From Oscarella lobularis (lineage: Eukaryota > Porifera > Homoscleromorpha > Homosclerophorida > Oscarellidae): a stretch of DNA of 64,000 nucleotides. The stretch is taken from positions 620,001 through 684,000 of the forward strand of contig NC_089192.1 of the NCBI RefSeq assembly GCF_947507565.1, read 5' to 3'. The translations under genes were made by a program, and so were the position numbers. This document shows, in pieces, positions 30,283-42,000 of this stretch. How positions within the stretch are numbered: the stretch's first letter is position 1; each line of letters starts with the position of its first letter. The notes under the pieces are model-generated. The model did not search any database and was not told the DNA's origin. It was given only the letters and a program-made list of their open reading frames with translations.

Positions 30283-32514
30283 AACTATATACACCGCCTG
30301 CCGGAATATATACACCGCTTGTCGGCGGAGTACGTACACCGCTTGCCGGAATATATACACCGCTTGCCGGCGGAGTACGTACACAGCTTGCCGGAATATA
30401 TACACCGCCTGCCGGCGGAGTACGTACACCGCCTGCCGGAATAGATACACCGCCTGCCGGAATATATACACCGCCTGCCGGCGGAGTACGTACACCGCTT
30501 GCCGGAATATATACACCGCCTGCCGGAATATATACACCGCCTGCCGGAGGAGTACGTACACCGCTTGCCGGAATATATACACCGCCTGCCGGAATATATA
30601 CACCGCCTGCCGGCGGAGTACGTACACCGCTTGCCGGAATATATACACCGCCTGCCGGAATATATACACCGCCTGCCGGAGGAGTACGTACACCGCTTGC
30701 CGGAATATATACACCGCCTGCCGGAGGAGTACGTACACCGCCTGCCGGAATATATACACCGCCTGCCGGCGGAGTACGTACACCGCCTGCCGGAATATAT
30801 ACACCGCCTGCCGGAATATATACACCGCCTGCCGCAATATATACACCGCCTGCCGGCGGAGTACGTACACCGCTTGCCGAAATATATACACCGCCTGCCG
30901 GCGGAGTACGTACACCGCTTGCCGGAATATATACACCGCCTGCCGGCGGAGTACGTACACCGCCTGCCGGAATATATACACCGCCTGCCGGAATATATAC
31001 ACCGCCTGCCGCAATATATACACCGCCTGCCGGCGGAGTACGTACACCGCTTGCCGAAATATATACACCGCCTGCCGGCGGAGTACGTACACCGCTTGCC
31101 GGAATATATACACCGCCTGCCGGCGGAGTACGTACACCGCCTGCCGGAATATATACACCGCCTGCCGGAATATATACACCGCCTGCCGGAATATATACAC
31201 CGCCTGCCGCAATATATACACCGCCTGCCGGCGGAGTACGTACACCGCTTGCCGAAATATATACACCGCCTGCCGGAATATATAGAGTACGTACACCGCT
31301 TGCCGGAATATATACACCGCCTGCCGGCGGAGTACGTACACCGCCTGCCGGAATATATACACCGCCTGCCGGAATATATACACCGCCTGCCGGAGGAGTA
31401 CGTACACCGCTTGCCGGAATATATACACCGCCTGCCGGAGGAGTACGTACACCGCTTGCCGGAATATATACACCGCCTGCCGGCGGAGTACGTACACAGC
31501 TTGCCGGAATATATACACCGCCTGCCGGCGGAGTACGTACACCGCTTGCCGAAATATATACACCGCCTGCCGGCGCAGTACGTACACCGCCTGCCGCAAT
31601 ATATACACCGCCGGCCGGCGGAGTACGTACACCGCTTACCGGAATATATACACTGCCTGCCGGCGGAGTACGTACACCGCTTGCCGAAATATATACAGCG
31701 CCTGCCGGCGGAGTACGTACACCGCTTGCCGAAATATATACACCGCCTGCCCGAATATATACACCGATTGCCGGCGGAGTACGTACACCGCTTGCCGGAA
31801 TATATACACCGCCTGCCGGCGGAGTACGTACACCGCCTGCCGAAATATATACACCGCCTGCCGGCGGAGTACGTACCCCTCTTGCCGAAATATATACACC
31901 GCCTGCCGGCGGAGTACGTACACCGCTTGCCGAAATATATACACCGCCTGCCAGCGCAGTACGTACACCGCTTGCCGAAATATATACACCGCCTGCCTGC
32001 GGAGTACGTACACCGCTTGTCGGAATATATACACCGCCTGCCGGCGGAGTACGTACACCGCTTGCCGAAATATATACACCGCCTGCCGGCGGAGTACGTA
32101 CACCGCTTGCCGAACTATATACATCGCCTGCCAGCGCAGTACGTACACCGCCTGCCGCAATATATACACGCCTGCCTGCGGAGTACGTACAGCGCTTGCC
32201 GGAATATATACACCGCCTGCCGGAATATATACACCGCCTGCCGGCGGAGTACGTACGACGCTTGCCGAAATATATACACCGCCTGCCGGCGGAGTACGTA
32301 CACCGCTTGCCGGAATATATACACCGCCTGCCGGAATATATACACCGCCTGCCGGAGGAGTACGTACACCGCTTGCCGGAATATATACACCGCCTGCCGG
32401 CGGAGTACGTTCACCGCTTGCCGGAATATATACACCGCCTGCCGGAATATATACACCGCCTGCCGGCGGAGTACGTACACCGCCTGCCGGAATATATACA
32501 CCGCCTGCCGGAAT
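30283..32514. repeat. Satellite A, array 1 (21/24-bp alternating units)
   Basis: Tandem array built of two related subunits. One is 21 bp (ATATATACACCGCCTGCCGGA); the other is 24 bp and contains CGGAGTACGTACACCGCTTG. They alternate irregularly, with runs of 1-4 of the 21-bp form. Each carries a TATATA or GTACGTAC palindrome, and the joined form contains the inverted repeat CCGCC-TGCC-GGCGG. Because both lengths are multiples of 3 and the units lack stops, several frames on both strands stay open for hundreds of codons; these are not genes. The array ends at AATATTTGTCCCC, where satellite B begins. Confidence 0.97.
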
Positions 32515-33020
32515 ATTTGTCCCCAGGACAAATTGTCCCAGGACAATTTGTCCTGGGACAATTTGTCCTGGGGACAATTTGTCCTGGGGCAATTTGTTCT
32601 GGCACAATTTGTCCTGGGGAAAATTTGTCCTGGGACAATTTGTCCTGGGGACAATTTGTCCTGGATACAATTTGTCCTGGGACAATTTGTCCTGGGACAA
32701 TTTGTCCTGGGACAATTTGTCCTTGGGACAATTTGTCCTGGGGACAATTTTTTCTGGGGACAATTTGTCCTTGGGACAATTTTGTCTTGGGACAATTTGT
32801 CGTGGGGACAATTTGTCCTGGGGACAATTTGTCCTTTGACAATTTGTCCTGGGACAATTTGTCCTGGGACAATTTGTCCTAGGGACAATTTGTCCTGGGA
32901 CAATTTGTCCTGGGACAATTTGTCCTGGGGAAGATTTGTCCTGGGGACAATTTGTCCTGGGGACAATTTGTCCTGGGACAATTTGTCCTGGTACAATTTG
33001 TCCTGGGGACAAATTGTTCC
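32515..33020. repeat. Satellite B, array 1 (15/16-bp units)
   Basis: Tandem units of 15 bp (ACAATTTGTCCTGGG) or 16 bp with an extra G. The core GGACAA-T-TTGTCC is a perfect inverted repeat with 6-bp arms. The array opens with one inverted unit (CCCCAGGACAAATTGTCC). Confidence 0.97.
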
Positions 33021-34028
33021 TCGTCCAATCTTCGCGAAACCGCTCTCTACGTGTTGCCGTGCCATTCTATAGGCGTAGCAATGTGAAACCCCGATTGTTA
33101 ATAGTTTATTTATTACATCAACATGTTAAACCTGTGAGGTCACGTGCGTATGTTAGCGCGCGCGTCTCGTTTCGAAGAAACACGGTTTCTGGCTCGTTTT
33201 CGACGATGCGAAGGTCCGAGCGACGTCAAAAGGTAAGTAGTAGATAGTTACGAAGCAGTTTTAGTGCGTTCGTCGTCCGCGGAGCGCGTACGAACGCGTC
33301 GCGTCGCCAAGTGGTGGCGCGAGCTTCGAATAGTGAATTTTTCGTTTCGAATGGCTTCGAAACGAAGGATTCGAGTCGGTTTAGCGACGCGAAGCGTCGC
33401 TTTCGGCGTAGTTTTCCCCGAATTAATGTGTCCGTAAAAGGGGGCGTGTTCCCTTTCTTTCGCACGTGCTCTACGGCAAACGGCGACTCGGATGCCGTCG
33501 ATTGGCGGCAATTTCTAAACTGCACCATATGCCCTCTCGATCGACGTGCCGCTTATCGTCGTACGACGCGGCGTCGCGGAGTGGCGGCACGGTTAAGGTG
33601 GTGTCGTTTACGGTGTACGCGCGTACGCGTATTGTTTGTTTCGCTTAATTTTATGTCAAAAATTGGCGAAAATTGGTAAACGTGGTACCAGGTTTTATTT
33701 GTGAGACCACGACGAATCGAATGGCACCGGTGCGGTGCTCGTGCGACGTCTCCTTGCAGAGTTGTGCGCTTTTTCGCGAAACGAGTCGCGAATTGGAAAA
33801 TCGATTTTTGTCCTTCGATTTTCTGCGCCGTGCAGTCGCTTCTGCTGCCGTTTTTTGTTTTTTTGAGGAGGATTTGGGATGGCTGAAAGGCACGAAAAGG
33901 TTTTTTTCGCGTGCGATCGAAATTTGGTCAAAATTTCGCTAAATCCAACTTTTGCGTTTCGGACTCGTTTCGAACGTCTCGTAGACGTCTTTCCCTTCAT
34001 CGTAGAGCATTGTGGTTTGGAATTTGGC
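33021..34028. other. Unique 1-kb island with exon-like start (ATG then GTAAGT)
   Basis: Non-repetitive sequence with the CG-rich codon-like composition of Region 1, enclosed by satellite B on both sides. It contains a CACGTG E-box (33141-33146) and ATG 33206, which opens a 9-codon frame (MRRSERRQK) ending exactly at the consensus donor GTAAGT (33233-33238). That is the form of a promoter plus first coding exon. Other open frames (for example 33673-33942) occur on both strands, but I recognise no family. It could be the 5' end of a gene whose other exons lie beyond the repeats, or a captured fragment. Confidence 0.45.
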
Positions 34029-34590
34029 GACAATTTCTCCTGGGGACAATTTCTCCTGGGGACAATTTGTCCTGGGGACAATTTGTCCTGGGGACAATTT
34101 GTCCTGGTACAATTTGTCCTGGGGACAATTTGTCCTGGGACAATTTGTCCTAGGACAATTTGTCCTGGGGACAATTTGTCCTGCGACAATTTGTCCTGGG
34201 ACAATTTGTCCTGGGGACAATTTGTGCTGGGGACAATTTGTCCTGGGACAATTTGTCCTGGGACAATTTGTCCTGGGGACAATTTGTCCTGGGGACAATT
34301 TGTCCTGGGACAATTTCTCCTGGGACAATTTTTCCTGGGGACAATTTTTCCCCAGGTCAAATTCTCCTGGGACAATTTTTCCTGGGACAATTTGTCCTGG
34401 TGACAATTTGTCCTGGGGACAATTTCTCCTGGGACAATTTGTCCTGGGGACAATTTGTCCTCGGACAATTTGTCCTGGGACAATTTGTCCTGGGACAATT
34501 TGTCCTGGGACAATTGTCCTGGGACAATTTGTCCTGGGGACAATTTGTCCAGGGACAATTTGTCTTGGGACAATTTGTCCTGGGACAATT
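34029..34590. repeat. Satellite B, array 2
   Basis: Same 15/16-bp unit as array 1, running from the end of the unique island to the junction GACAATTTATATATACACC, where satellite A resumes. Confidence 0.96.
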
Positions 34591-35586
34591 TATATATACA
34601 CCGCCTGCCGGCGGAGTACGTACACCACTTGCCGGAATATATACACCGCCTGCCGGAATATATACACCGCCTGCCGGCGGAGTACGTACACCGCTTGCCG
34701 GAATATATACACCGCCTGCCGGAATATATACAGCGCCTACCGGCGGAGTACGTACACCGCCTGCCGGAATATATACACCGCCTGCCGGCGGAGTACGTAC
34801 ACCGCTTACCGGAATATATACACTGCCTGCCGGCGGAGTACGTACACCGCTTGCCGGAATATATACACCGCTTGCTGGAATATATACACCGCCTGCCGAC
34901 GGATACGTACACCGCTTGCCTTAATATATACACAGCTTGCCGGAATATATACACCGCTTGCTGGAATATATACACCGTTTGCCGGCGGAGTACGTACACC
35001 GCTTGCCGGAATATATACACCGCCTGCCGAAATATATACACCGTTTGCCGGAATATATACACCGCGTGCCGGAATATGTACACCGCCTGCCGGAATATGT
35101 ACACCGCCTGCCGGCGGAGTACGTGCACCGCTTGCCGGAATATATACACCGCTTGCCGGAATATATACACCGCCTGCCGGCAGAGTACGTGCACCGCTTG
35201 CCGGAATATATACTCCGCTTGCCGGAATATATACACCGCCTGCCGGCGGAGTACGTGCACCGCTTGCCGGAATATATACACCGCTTGCCGGAATATATAC
35301 ACCGCCTGCTGGCGGAGTACGTACACCGCCTGCCAAAATATATACACCGCCTGCCGGCGGAGTACGTACACCGCTTGCCGAAATATATACACCGCCTGCC
35401 GGCGCAGTACGTACACCGCCTGCCGCAATATATGCACCGCCGGCCGGCGGAGTACGTACACCGCCTGCCAAAATATATACACCGCCTGCCGGCGGAGTAC
35501 GTACACCGCTTGCCGGAATATATACACCGCCTGCCGGCGGAGTACGTACACCGCCTGCCGGAATATATTCCCCTGCCCTCCGGAAT
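34591..35586. repeat. Satellite A, array 2
   Basis: Same alternating 21/24-bp units as the first array, more diverged (for example GTGCACC in place of GTACACC in several units). It ends at GGAATATTTGTCCCCAGG, the same junction as array 1. Confidence 0.96.
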
Positions 35587-35738
35587 ATTTGTCCCCAGGA
35601 CAAATTGTCCCAGGACAATTTGTCCTGGGACAATTTGTCTTGGGGATAATTTGTCCTGGGACAATTTTTCCTGGGACAATTTGTCCTGGGAACAATTTGT
35701 CCTGGGACAATTTGTCCTTGGGACAATTTGTCCTGGGG
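35587..35738. repeat. Satellite B, array 3
   Basis: Short array of the 15/16-bp unit, beginning with an inverted unit. It is followed by about 100 bp of unique AT-rich sequence (35,739-35,837) in which no feature is recognised. Confidence 0.95.
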
Positions 35739-35837
35739 TATATTTTTTGTAAATCTCTTAACTAAAAAGTCTACTTTCTAAAAAATACACAGACAGGGGC
35801 ACTAGGGGTTTAGAGGGAATGGTGTGTGGTAAAACAC

Positions 35838-36270
35838 CCTGGGGACAATTTGTCCTGGGGACAATTTGTCCTGGGGATAATTTGTCCCCAGGACAAATTG
35901 TCCTGGCACAATTTGTCCTGGGACAATTTGTCCTGGACAATTTGTCCTGGGACAATTTGTCCTGGGACAATTTGTCTTGGGACAATTTTTCCTGGGGACA
36001 ATTTGTCGTGGGACAATTTGTCCTGGGACAATTTGTCCTGTGGACAATTTGTCCTGGGACAATTTGTCGTGGGACAATTTGTCCTGGGACAATTTGTCCT
36101 GGGACAATTTGTCCTGGGACAATTTGTCCTGGGACAATTTGTCCTGGGACAATTTGTCCTGGGGACAATTTGTCCTGGGACAATTTGTCCTGGGACAATT
36201 TTTCCTTGGGACATTTTCTCCTTGGACAATTTGTCCTGGGACAATTTGTCCTATGACAATTTGTCCTGGG
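35838..36270. repeat. Satellite B, array 4
   Basis: Array of the 15/16-bp unit, including a run of near-perfect 15-bp units around 36,060-36,150. It ends at the junction GACAATTTATATGTACACC with satellite A. Confidence 0.96.
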
Positions 36271-36460
36271 ACAATTTATATGTACACCTCCTGCCGGCGG
36301 AGTACGTACACCACTTGCCGGAATATATACACCGCCTGCCGGAATATATACACCGCCTGCCGGAGGAGTACGTACACCGCTTGCCGGAATATATACACCG
36401 CCTGCCGGCGGAGTACGTACACCGCCTGCCGGAATATATACACCGCCTGCCGGAATATTT
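36271..36460. repeat. Satellite A, array 3 (short)
   Basis: About eight subunits only. Its two ends (GACAATTTATAT-GTACACC and GGAATATTTGTCCCC) match the ends of array 2, so it looks like a shortened copy of the same block. Confidence 0.95.
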
Positions 36461-36833
36461 GTCCCCAGGACAAATTGTCCCGGGACAATTTGTCCTGGGA
36501 CAATTTGTCCTGGGACAATTTGTCCTGGGACAATTTGTCCTGGGACAATTTGTCCTGGAGACAATTTGTCCTTGGACAATTTGTCCTGGGTCAATTTGTC
36601 CTGGGACAATTTGTCCTTACACAATTTGTCCTGGGTCAATTTGTCCGGGGACAATTTGTCCTGGGACAATTTGTCCTGGGGAAAATTTGTCCTGGGGACA
36701 ATTTGTCCTGGGGACAATTTGTCCTGGGACAATTTGTCCTGGGGACAATTTGTCCTGGGACAATTTGTCCTAGGGACAATTTGTCCTGGGACAATTTGTC
36801 CTAGGACAATTTGTCCTGGGGACAATTTGTCCT
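36461..36833. repeat. Satellite B, array 5
   Basis: Array of 15/16-bp units following the A-to-B junction, ending abruptly where the pyrimidine tract begins (TTTGTCCTTCTCC). Confidence 0.96.
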
Positions 36834-37266
36834 TCTCCTATGCCTTTTGCCTTCTCCCTTTGCCTTTTGCCTTTTCCCTTTGCCTTTTGCCTTCTCCCTT
36901 TGCGTTTTGCCTTCTCCCTTTGCGTAATGCCTTCTCCCTTTGCCTTTTGCCTTCTCCCTTTGCCTTTTGCCTTCTCCCTTTTGCCTTTTGCCTTCTCCCT
37001 TTTGCCTTTTGCCTTGTCCCTTTTGCCTTTTGCCTTCTCTCTTTTGCCTTTTGCCTTCTCCCTTCGCCTTTTGCCTTCTCCCTTTTGCCTTTTGCCTTCT
37101 CCCTTTTGCCTTTTGCCTTCTCCCTTTGCCTTTTGCCTTCTCCCTTTGCCTTTTGCCTTCTCCCTTTGCCTTTTGCTTTCTCCTTTGCCTTTTGCCTTCT
37201 CCCTTTGCCTTTTGCCTTCTCCTTTGCCTTTTGCCTTCTCCTTTGCCTTTTGCCTTCTCCCTTTTT
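36834..37266. repeat. Satellite C, polypyrimidine tract
   Basis: About 430 bp made of repeated CCTTTTGCC and TTCTCCCTTTG elements (period about 18-21 bp). The plus strand is almost all C and T, with one G per element. The complementary strand reads AAAGGGAGAAGGCAAAAGGC. Such mirror-like purine/pyrimidine tracts can form triplex DNA (known chemistry; not shown here). Open frames through it are an effect of composition. Confidence 0.93.
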
Positions 37267-38029
37267 GTAAACAGGGGGTTCCTGGAGGATGTCAGATAAG
37301 TGCCGTGCAATTGTTTATGAGTTGTGTGGCTTTGTTAATGTGTATAGGGGCAATGTTAGGGCAGAGTCAATACTGATAGGTATATAAGGGTTCCTAATTG
37401 TGTTACATATTTCTAATTAGTTTTCTTAAGGGCATAGGGATGGGAGGAACAATGACAAGGAGATGGGGCGCGAGGGAGAAGAGGAACAAGCAGGCAGGGA
37501 GGAGAAGGAATATGAAGGGATCGATGGTATGTGATGTAGGTAGAGTTTTAGTTATTGAGGGGTCTCTAATTCGTTTTATAGATGTGTAAGAGCGTAAGGA
37601 AGAATGATACGAGCAACGGATGCGACTGGGAAGAGGAGGATTGGAAGGGAAGGCAATCAGAAGGGAGGATGACTATCGAGGGGGCAAAGGTATGTGATGT
37701 AGGTAGAGTTTTAGTTATTGAGGGGTCTCTAATTCGTTTCTTTAGATGTGTAAGAGCGTAAGAAAGATGGATATAAGCAAGGGACGCGAGTGAGAGGGGA
37801 GGGAAAGGAAGGAAAAACAATGAGAAGGAACGATGGCTATGGATGGAGCAAAGGTATGTGATGTAGGTAGAGTTTTAGTTATTGAGGCGTCTCTAATTTG
37901 TTTCTTTAGATATGTAAGGAAGAAGGATATAAGCAAGGGACGCGTGTGGGAAGGGGAGGAAAGGAAGGGAAGGCAATCAGAAGGAAGGATGACTCTCGAG
38001 GGGGCAAAGGTATGTGATGTAGGTAGAGT
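37267..38029. repeat. Repeat D: tandem ~163-bp exon/intron-like units
   Basis: After about 110 bp of unique sequence come four to five diverged copies of one unit. Each has GGTATGTGATGTAGGTAGAG at its start (GT at 37527, 37690, 37854, 38010; spacing 163, 164, 156) and, about 55 bp later, a pyrimidine-rich tract ending in TAG (37581, 37745, 37909). An older copy may span 37380-37430. The GT...TAG part is 55-56 nt, the size of real introns in this window, and the intervening part is 108, 108 and 100 nt. The first 108-nt part is open in one frame; the second has a stop. Confidence 0.75.
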
Positions 38030-38390
38030 TGTCCTGGGGACAATTGTCCTGGGACAATTGGTCCTGGGACAATTTGTTTAGGGACAATTTGTCCTGGGAG
38101 AATTTGTCCTGGGAAGAATTTGTCCTGGGACAAATTGTCCTGGGACAATTTGTCCCCAGGACAATTTGTCCTTGGGACAATTTGTCCTGGGACAATTTGT
38201 CCTGGGGACAATTTTTCCTGGGACAATTTGTCCTAGGGACAATTTGTCCTGGGGACAATTTGTCCTGGGGACAATTTGTCCTGGGACAATTTGTCCTGGG
38301 ACAATTTGTCGTGGGGACAATTTGTCCCGAGGACAAATTGTCTTGGGACAATTTGTCCTGGGACAATTTTTCCTGGGAAAATTTGTCCTT
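38030..38390. repeat. Satellite B, array 6
   Basis: Short array of 15/16-bp units with several inverted units, joined directly to a copy of repeat D on the left and to repeat E on the right. Confidence 0.95.
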
Positions 38391-39022
38391 ACAGGAGAGA
38401 CCCGTTGGCTAGCCCCTGTAATTTGGCTGTAATTTATTACAGGAGACACCCGTTTTCTAACCCCCTGTAATTTCGCTGTAGTTTCTTACAGGGGAGACCC
38501 GTTAGCTAGCCCCTGTAATTTCGCTGTAATTTATTACGGGAGAGACTTGTTGGCTAACCCCCTGTAATTTCGCTGTAATTTATTACAGGGGAGACCCGTT
38601 GGCTAGCCCCTGTAATTTCGCTGTAGTTTATTACAGGAGAGACCCGTTGGCTAGCCCCTGTAATTTCGCTGTCATTTTTTACAGGGGGGACCCGTTGGCT
38701 AACCCCCTGTAATTTCGCTGTAGTTTATTACAGGAGAGACCCGTTGGCTAGCCCCCTGTAATTTCGCTGTAATTTTTTACAGGAGAGACCCGTTAGCTAG
38801 CCCCTGTAATTTCGCTGTAATTTATTACGGGAGAGACTTGTTGGCTAACCCCCTATAATTTCGCTGTAATTTATTACAGGGGAGACCCATTGGCTAGCCC
38901 CCTGTAATTTCGCTGTAATTTATTACAGGAGAGACCCGTTAGCTAGCCCTGTAATTTCGCTGTAATTTATTACAGGAGATACCCGTTTGCTAACCCCCTT
39001 TAATTTCGCTGTAATTTTTATG
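38388..39022. repeat. Satellite E: ~60-bp hairpin units
   Basis: About ten tandem units of 57-63 bp. Each reads ACAGGGGAGACCCGTTGGCT then AGCCCCTGTAATTTCGCTGT then AATTTATT. TTACAGGGG and CCCCTGTAA are perfect 9-bp inverted arms around about 15 nt, so every unit can fold into a hairpin. Copies differ by single substitutions (GAGACTTG for GACCCG; AGGAGA for AGGGGA). Confidence 0.93.
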
Positions 39023-39028
39023 AGAATT

Positions 39029-42000
39029 TTTTCTGGGACAATTTGTCCTGGGGACAATTTGTCCTTAGGACAATTTGTAGTGGGGACAATTTGTCCTGGG
39101 ACAATTTGTCCTGGGGACAATTTGTCCCCAGGACAATTTGTCCCCAATACAAATTGTCCAGGCACAATTTGTCCTGGGACAATTTGTCCTGGGACAATTT
39201 GTCCTGGGACAATTTGTCCTGGGGACAAATTGTCCTGGGTACAAATTGTCCTGGGGACAATTTGTCCTGGGACAATTTGTCCTGGGGCCAATTTGTCCTG
39301 GGGACAATTTGTCCCCAGGACAAATTGTCCTGGCACAATTTGTCCTGGGACAATTTGTTCTGGGACAATTTGTCCTGGGACAATTTGTCCTGGGGACAAT
39401 TTGTCCTGGGGACAATTTGTCCTGGGACAATTTGTCCTGGGACAATTTTTTCTTGGGACAATTTTTCCTGGGGACAATTTGTCCTGGGACAATTTGTCCT
39501 GGGGACAATTTGTCCTGGGGACAATTTGTCCTGGGACAATTTGTCCTAAGACAATTTGTCCTGGGAGAATTTGTCCTGGGACGATTTGTCCTGGGGACAA
39601 TTTGTCTTGGGGACAATTTATCCTGGGACAATTTGTCCTGGGACAATTTGTCCTGGGGACAATTTGTCCTGGGACAATTTGTCCTGGGGACAATTTGTCC
39701 CCAGGACAAATTGTCCTGGCACAATTTGTCCTGGGACAATTTGTTCTGGGACAATTTGTCCTGGGACAATTTGTCCTGGGGACAATTTGTCCTGGGGACA
39801 ATTTGTCTTACGACGATTTGTCCTGGGACAATTTGTCCTGGGACAATTGTCCTAGAACAATTTGTCCTCGGACAATTTGTCCTGGGGACAATTTGTTCTG
39901 GGGACAATTTGTCCTGGGGACAATTTGTCCTGCGGACAATTTGTCCTGGGACAATTTGTCCTAAGACAATTTTTCCTGGGAGAATTTGTCCTGGGACAAT
40001 TTGTCCTGGGGACAATTTGTCTTGGGGACAATTTGTCCTGGGACAATTTGTCCTGGGACAATTTGTCCTGGGACAATTTGTTCTGGGGACAATTTGTCCT
40101 GGGACAATTTGTCCTGAGGCCAATTTGTCCTGGGGACAATTTGTCCCCAGGACAAATTGTCCTGGCACTATTTTTCCTGGGACAATTTGTTCTGGGACAA
40201 TTTGTCCTGGGACAATTTGTCCTGGGGACAATTTGTCCTGGGGACAATTTGTCCTGGGACAATTTGTCCTGGGGACAATTTGTCCTGGGAAAATTTGTCC
40301 TGGGACAATTTGTCCTGGGACAATTTGTCCTGGGGACAATTTGTCCTGGGACAATTTGTCCTAAGACAATTTGTCGTGGGAGAATTTGTCCTGGGACAAT
40401 TTGTCCTGGGGACAATTTGTCTTGGGGACAATTTGTCCTGGGACAATTTGTCCTGGGACAATTTGTCCTGGGACAATTTGTCCTAGGACAATTTGTCCTA
40501 GGGACAATTTGTCCTGGGACAATTTGTCGTCGGACAATTTGTTCTGGGGACAATTTGTCCTGGGGACAATTTGTCCTGGGACAATTTGTCCTGGGGACAA
40601 TTTGTCTTGGGGACAATTTGTCTTGGGACAATTTGTCCTGGGGACAATTTGTCCCCAGGACAATTTGTCCTCGGGACAAATTGTCCTGGGACAATTTGTC
40701 TTACGACAATTTGTCCTGGGACAATTTGTCCTGGGACAATTTGTCCTAGGACAATTTGTCCTGGGACAATTTGTCCTGGGACAATTTGTCCTGGGAGAAT
40801 TTGTCCTGGGACAATTTGTCCTGGGGACAATTTGTCTTGGGGACAATTTGTCCTGGGACAATTTGTCCTGGGACAATTTGTCCTAGGACAATTTGTCCTA
40901 GGGACAATTTGTCCTGGGACAATTTTTCCTCGGACAATTTGTTCTGGGGACAATTTGTCCTGGGGACAATTTGTCCTGGGACAATTTGTCCTGGGGACAA
41001 TTTGTCTTGGGGACAATTTGTCTTGGGACAATTTGTCCTGGGGACAATTTGTCCCCAGGACAATTTGTCCTCGGGACAAATTGTCCTGGGACAATTTGTC
41101 CTAGGACAATTTGTCCTGGGACAATTTGTCCTGGGGACAATTTGTCCTGGGACAATTTGTCCTGGGACAATTTGTCCTGGGACAATTTGTCCTTGGGACA
41201 ATTTGTCCTGGGACAATTTGTCCTAAGACAATTTGTCCTGGGAAAATTTGTCCTGGGACAATTTGTCGTGGGGACAATTTGTCTTGGGGACAATTTGTCC
41301 TGGGACAATTTGTCCTGGGACAATTTGTCCTGGGACAATTTGTCCTGGGGACAATTTGTCCTGGGGACAATTTGTCTCCAGGACAAATTGTCCTGGCACA
41401 ATTTGTCCTGGGACAATTTGTCCTGGGACAATTTGTCCTGGGACAATTTGTCCTGGGGACAATTTGTCCTGGGGACAATTTGTCCTGGGACAATTTGTCC
41501 TGGGACAATTTGTCCTGGGGACAATTTGTTGTGGGACAATTTGTCCTGGGACAATTTGTTCTGGGGACAATTTGTCCTGGGGACAATTTGTCCTGGGACA
41601 ATTTGTCCTAGGGACAATTTGTCTTGGGGACAATTTGTCTTGGGACAATTTGTCCTGGGGACAATTTGTCCCCAGGACAATTTGTCCTCGGGACAAATTG
41701 TCCTGGGACAATTTGTCCTAGGACAATTTGTCCTGGGACAATTTGTCCTGGGGACAATTTGTCCTGGGACAATTTGTCCTGGGACAATTTGTCCTGGGAC
41801 AATTTGTCCTTGGGACAATTTGTCCTGGGACAATTTGTCCTAAGACAATTTGTCCTGGGAGAATTTGTCCTGGGACAATTTGTCGTGCGGACAATTTGTC
41901 TTGGGGACAATTTGTCCTGGGACAATTTGTCCTGGGACAATTTGTCCTGGGACAATTTGTCCTGGGGACAATTTGTCCTGGGGAGAATTTGTCTCCAGGA

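Noticed and set aside
30240-33072. Very long open frames (about 860-880 codons) across satellites A and B, on the plus strand in two frames and on the minus strand
   Set aside because: They are open in several frames at once because the A units are 21 and 24 bp and lack stops. The translations are only short periodic peptides, cross between unrelated satellites and have no domain or gene-like start.
33673-33942. 89-codon frame in the unique island
   Set aside because: No recognisable family and no clear splice context; the opposite strand is equally open, so it is not listed as a gene.
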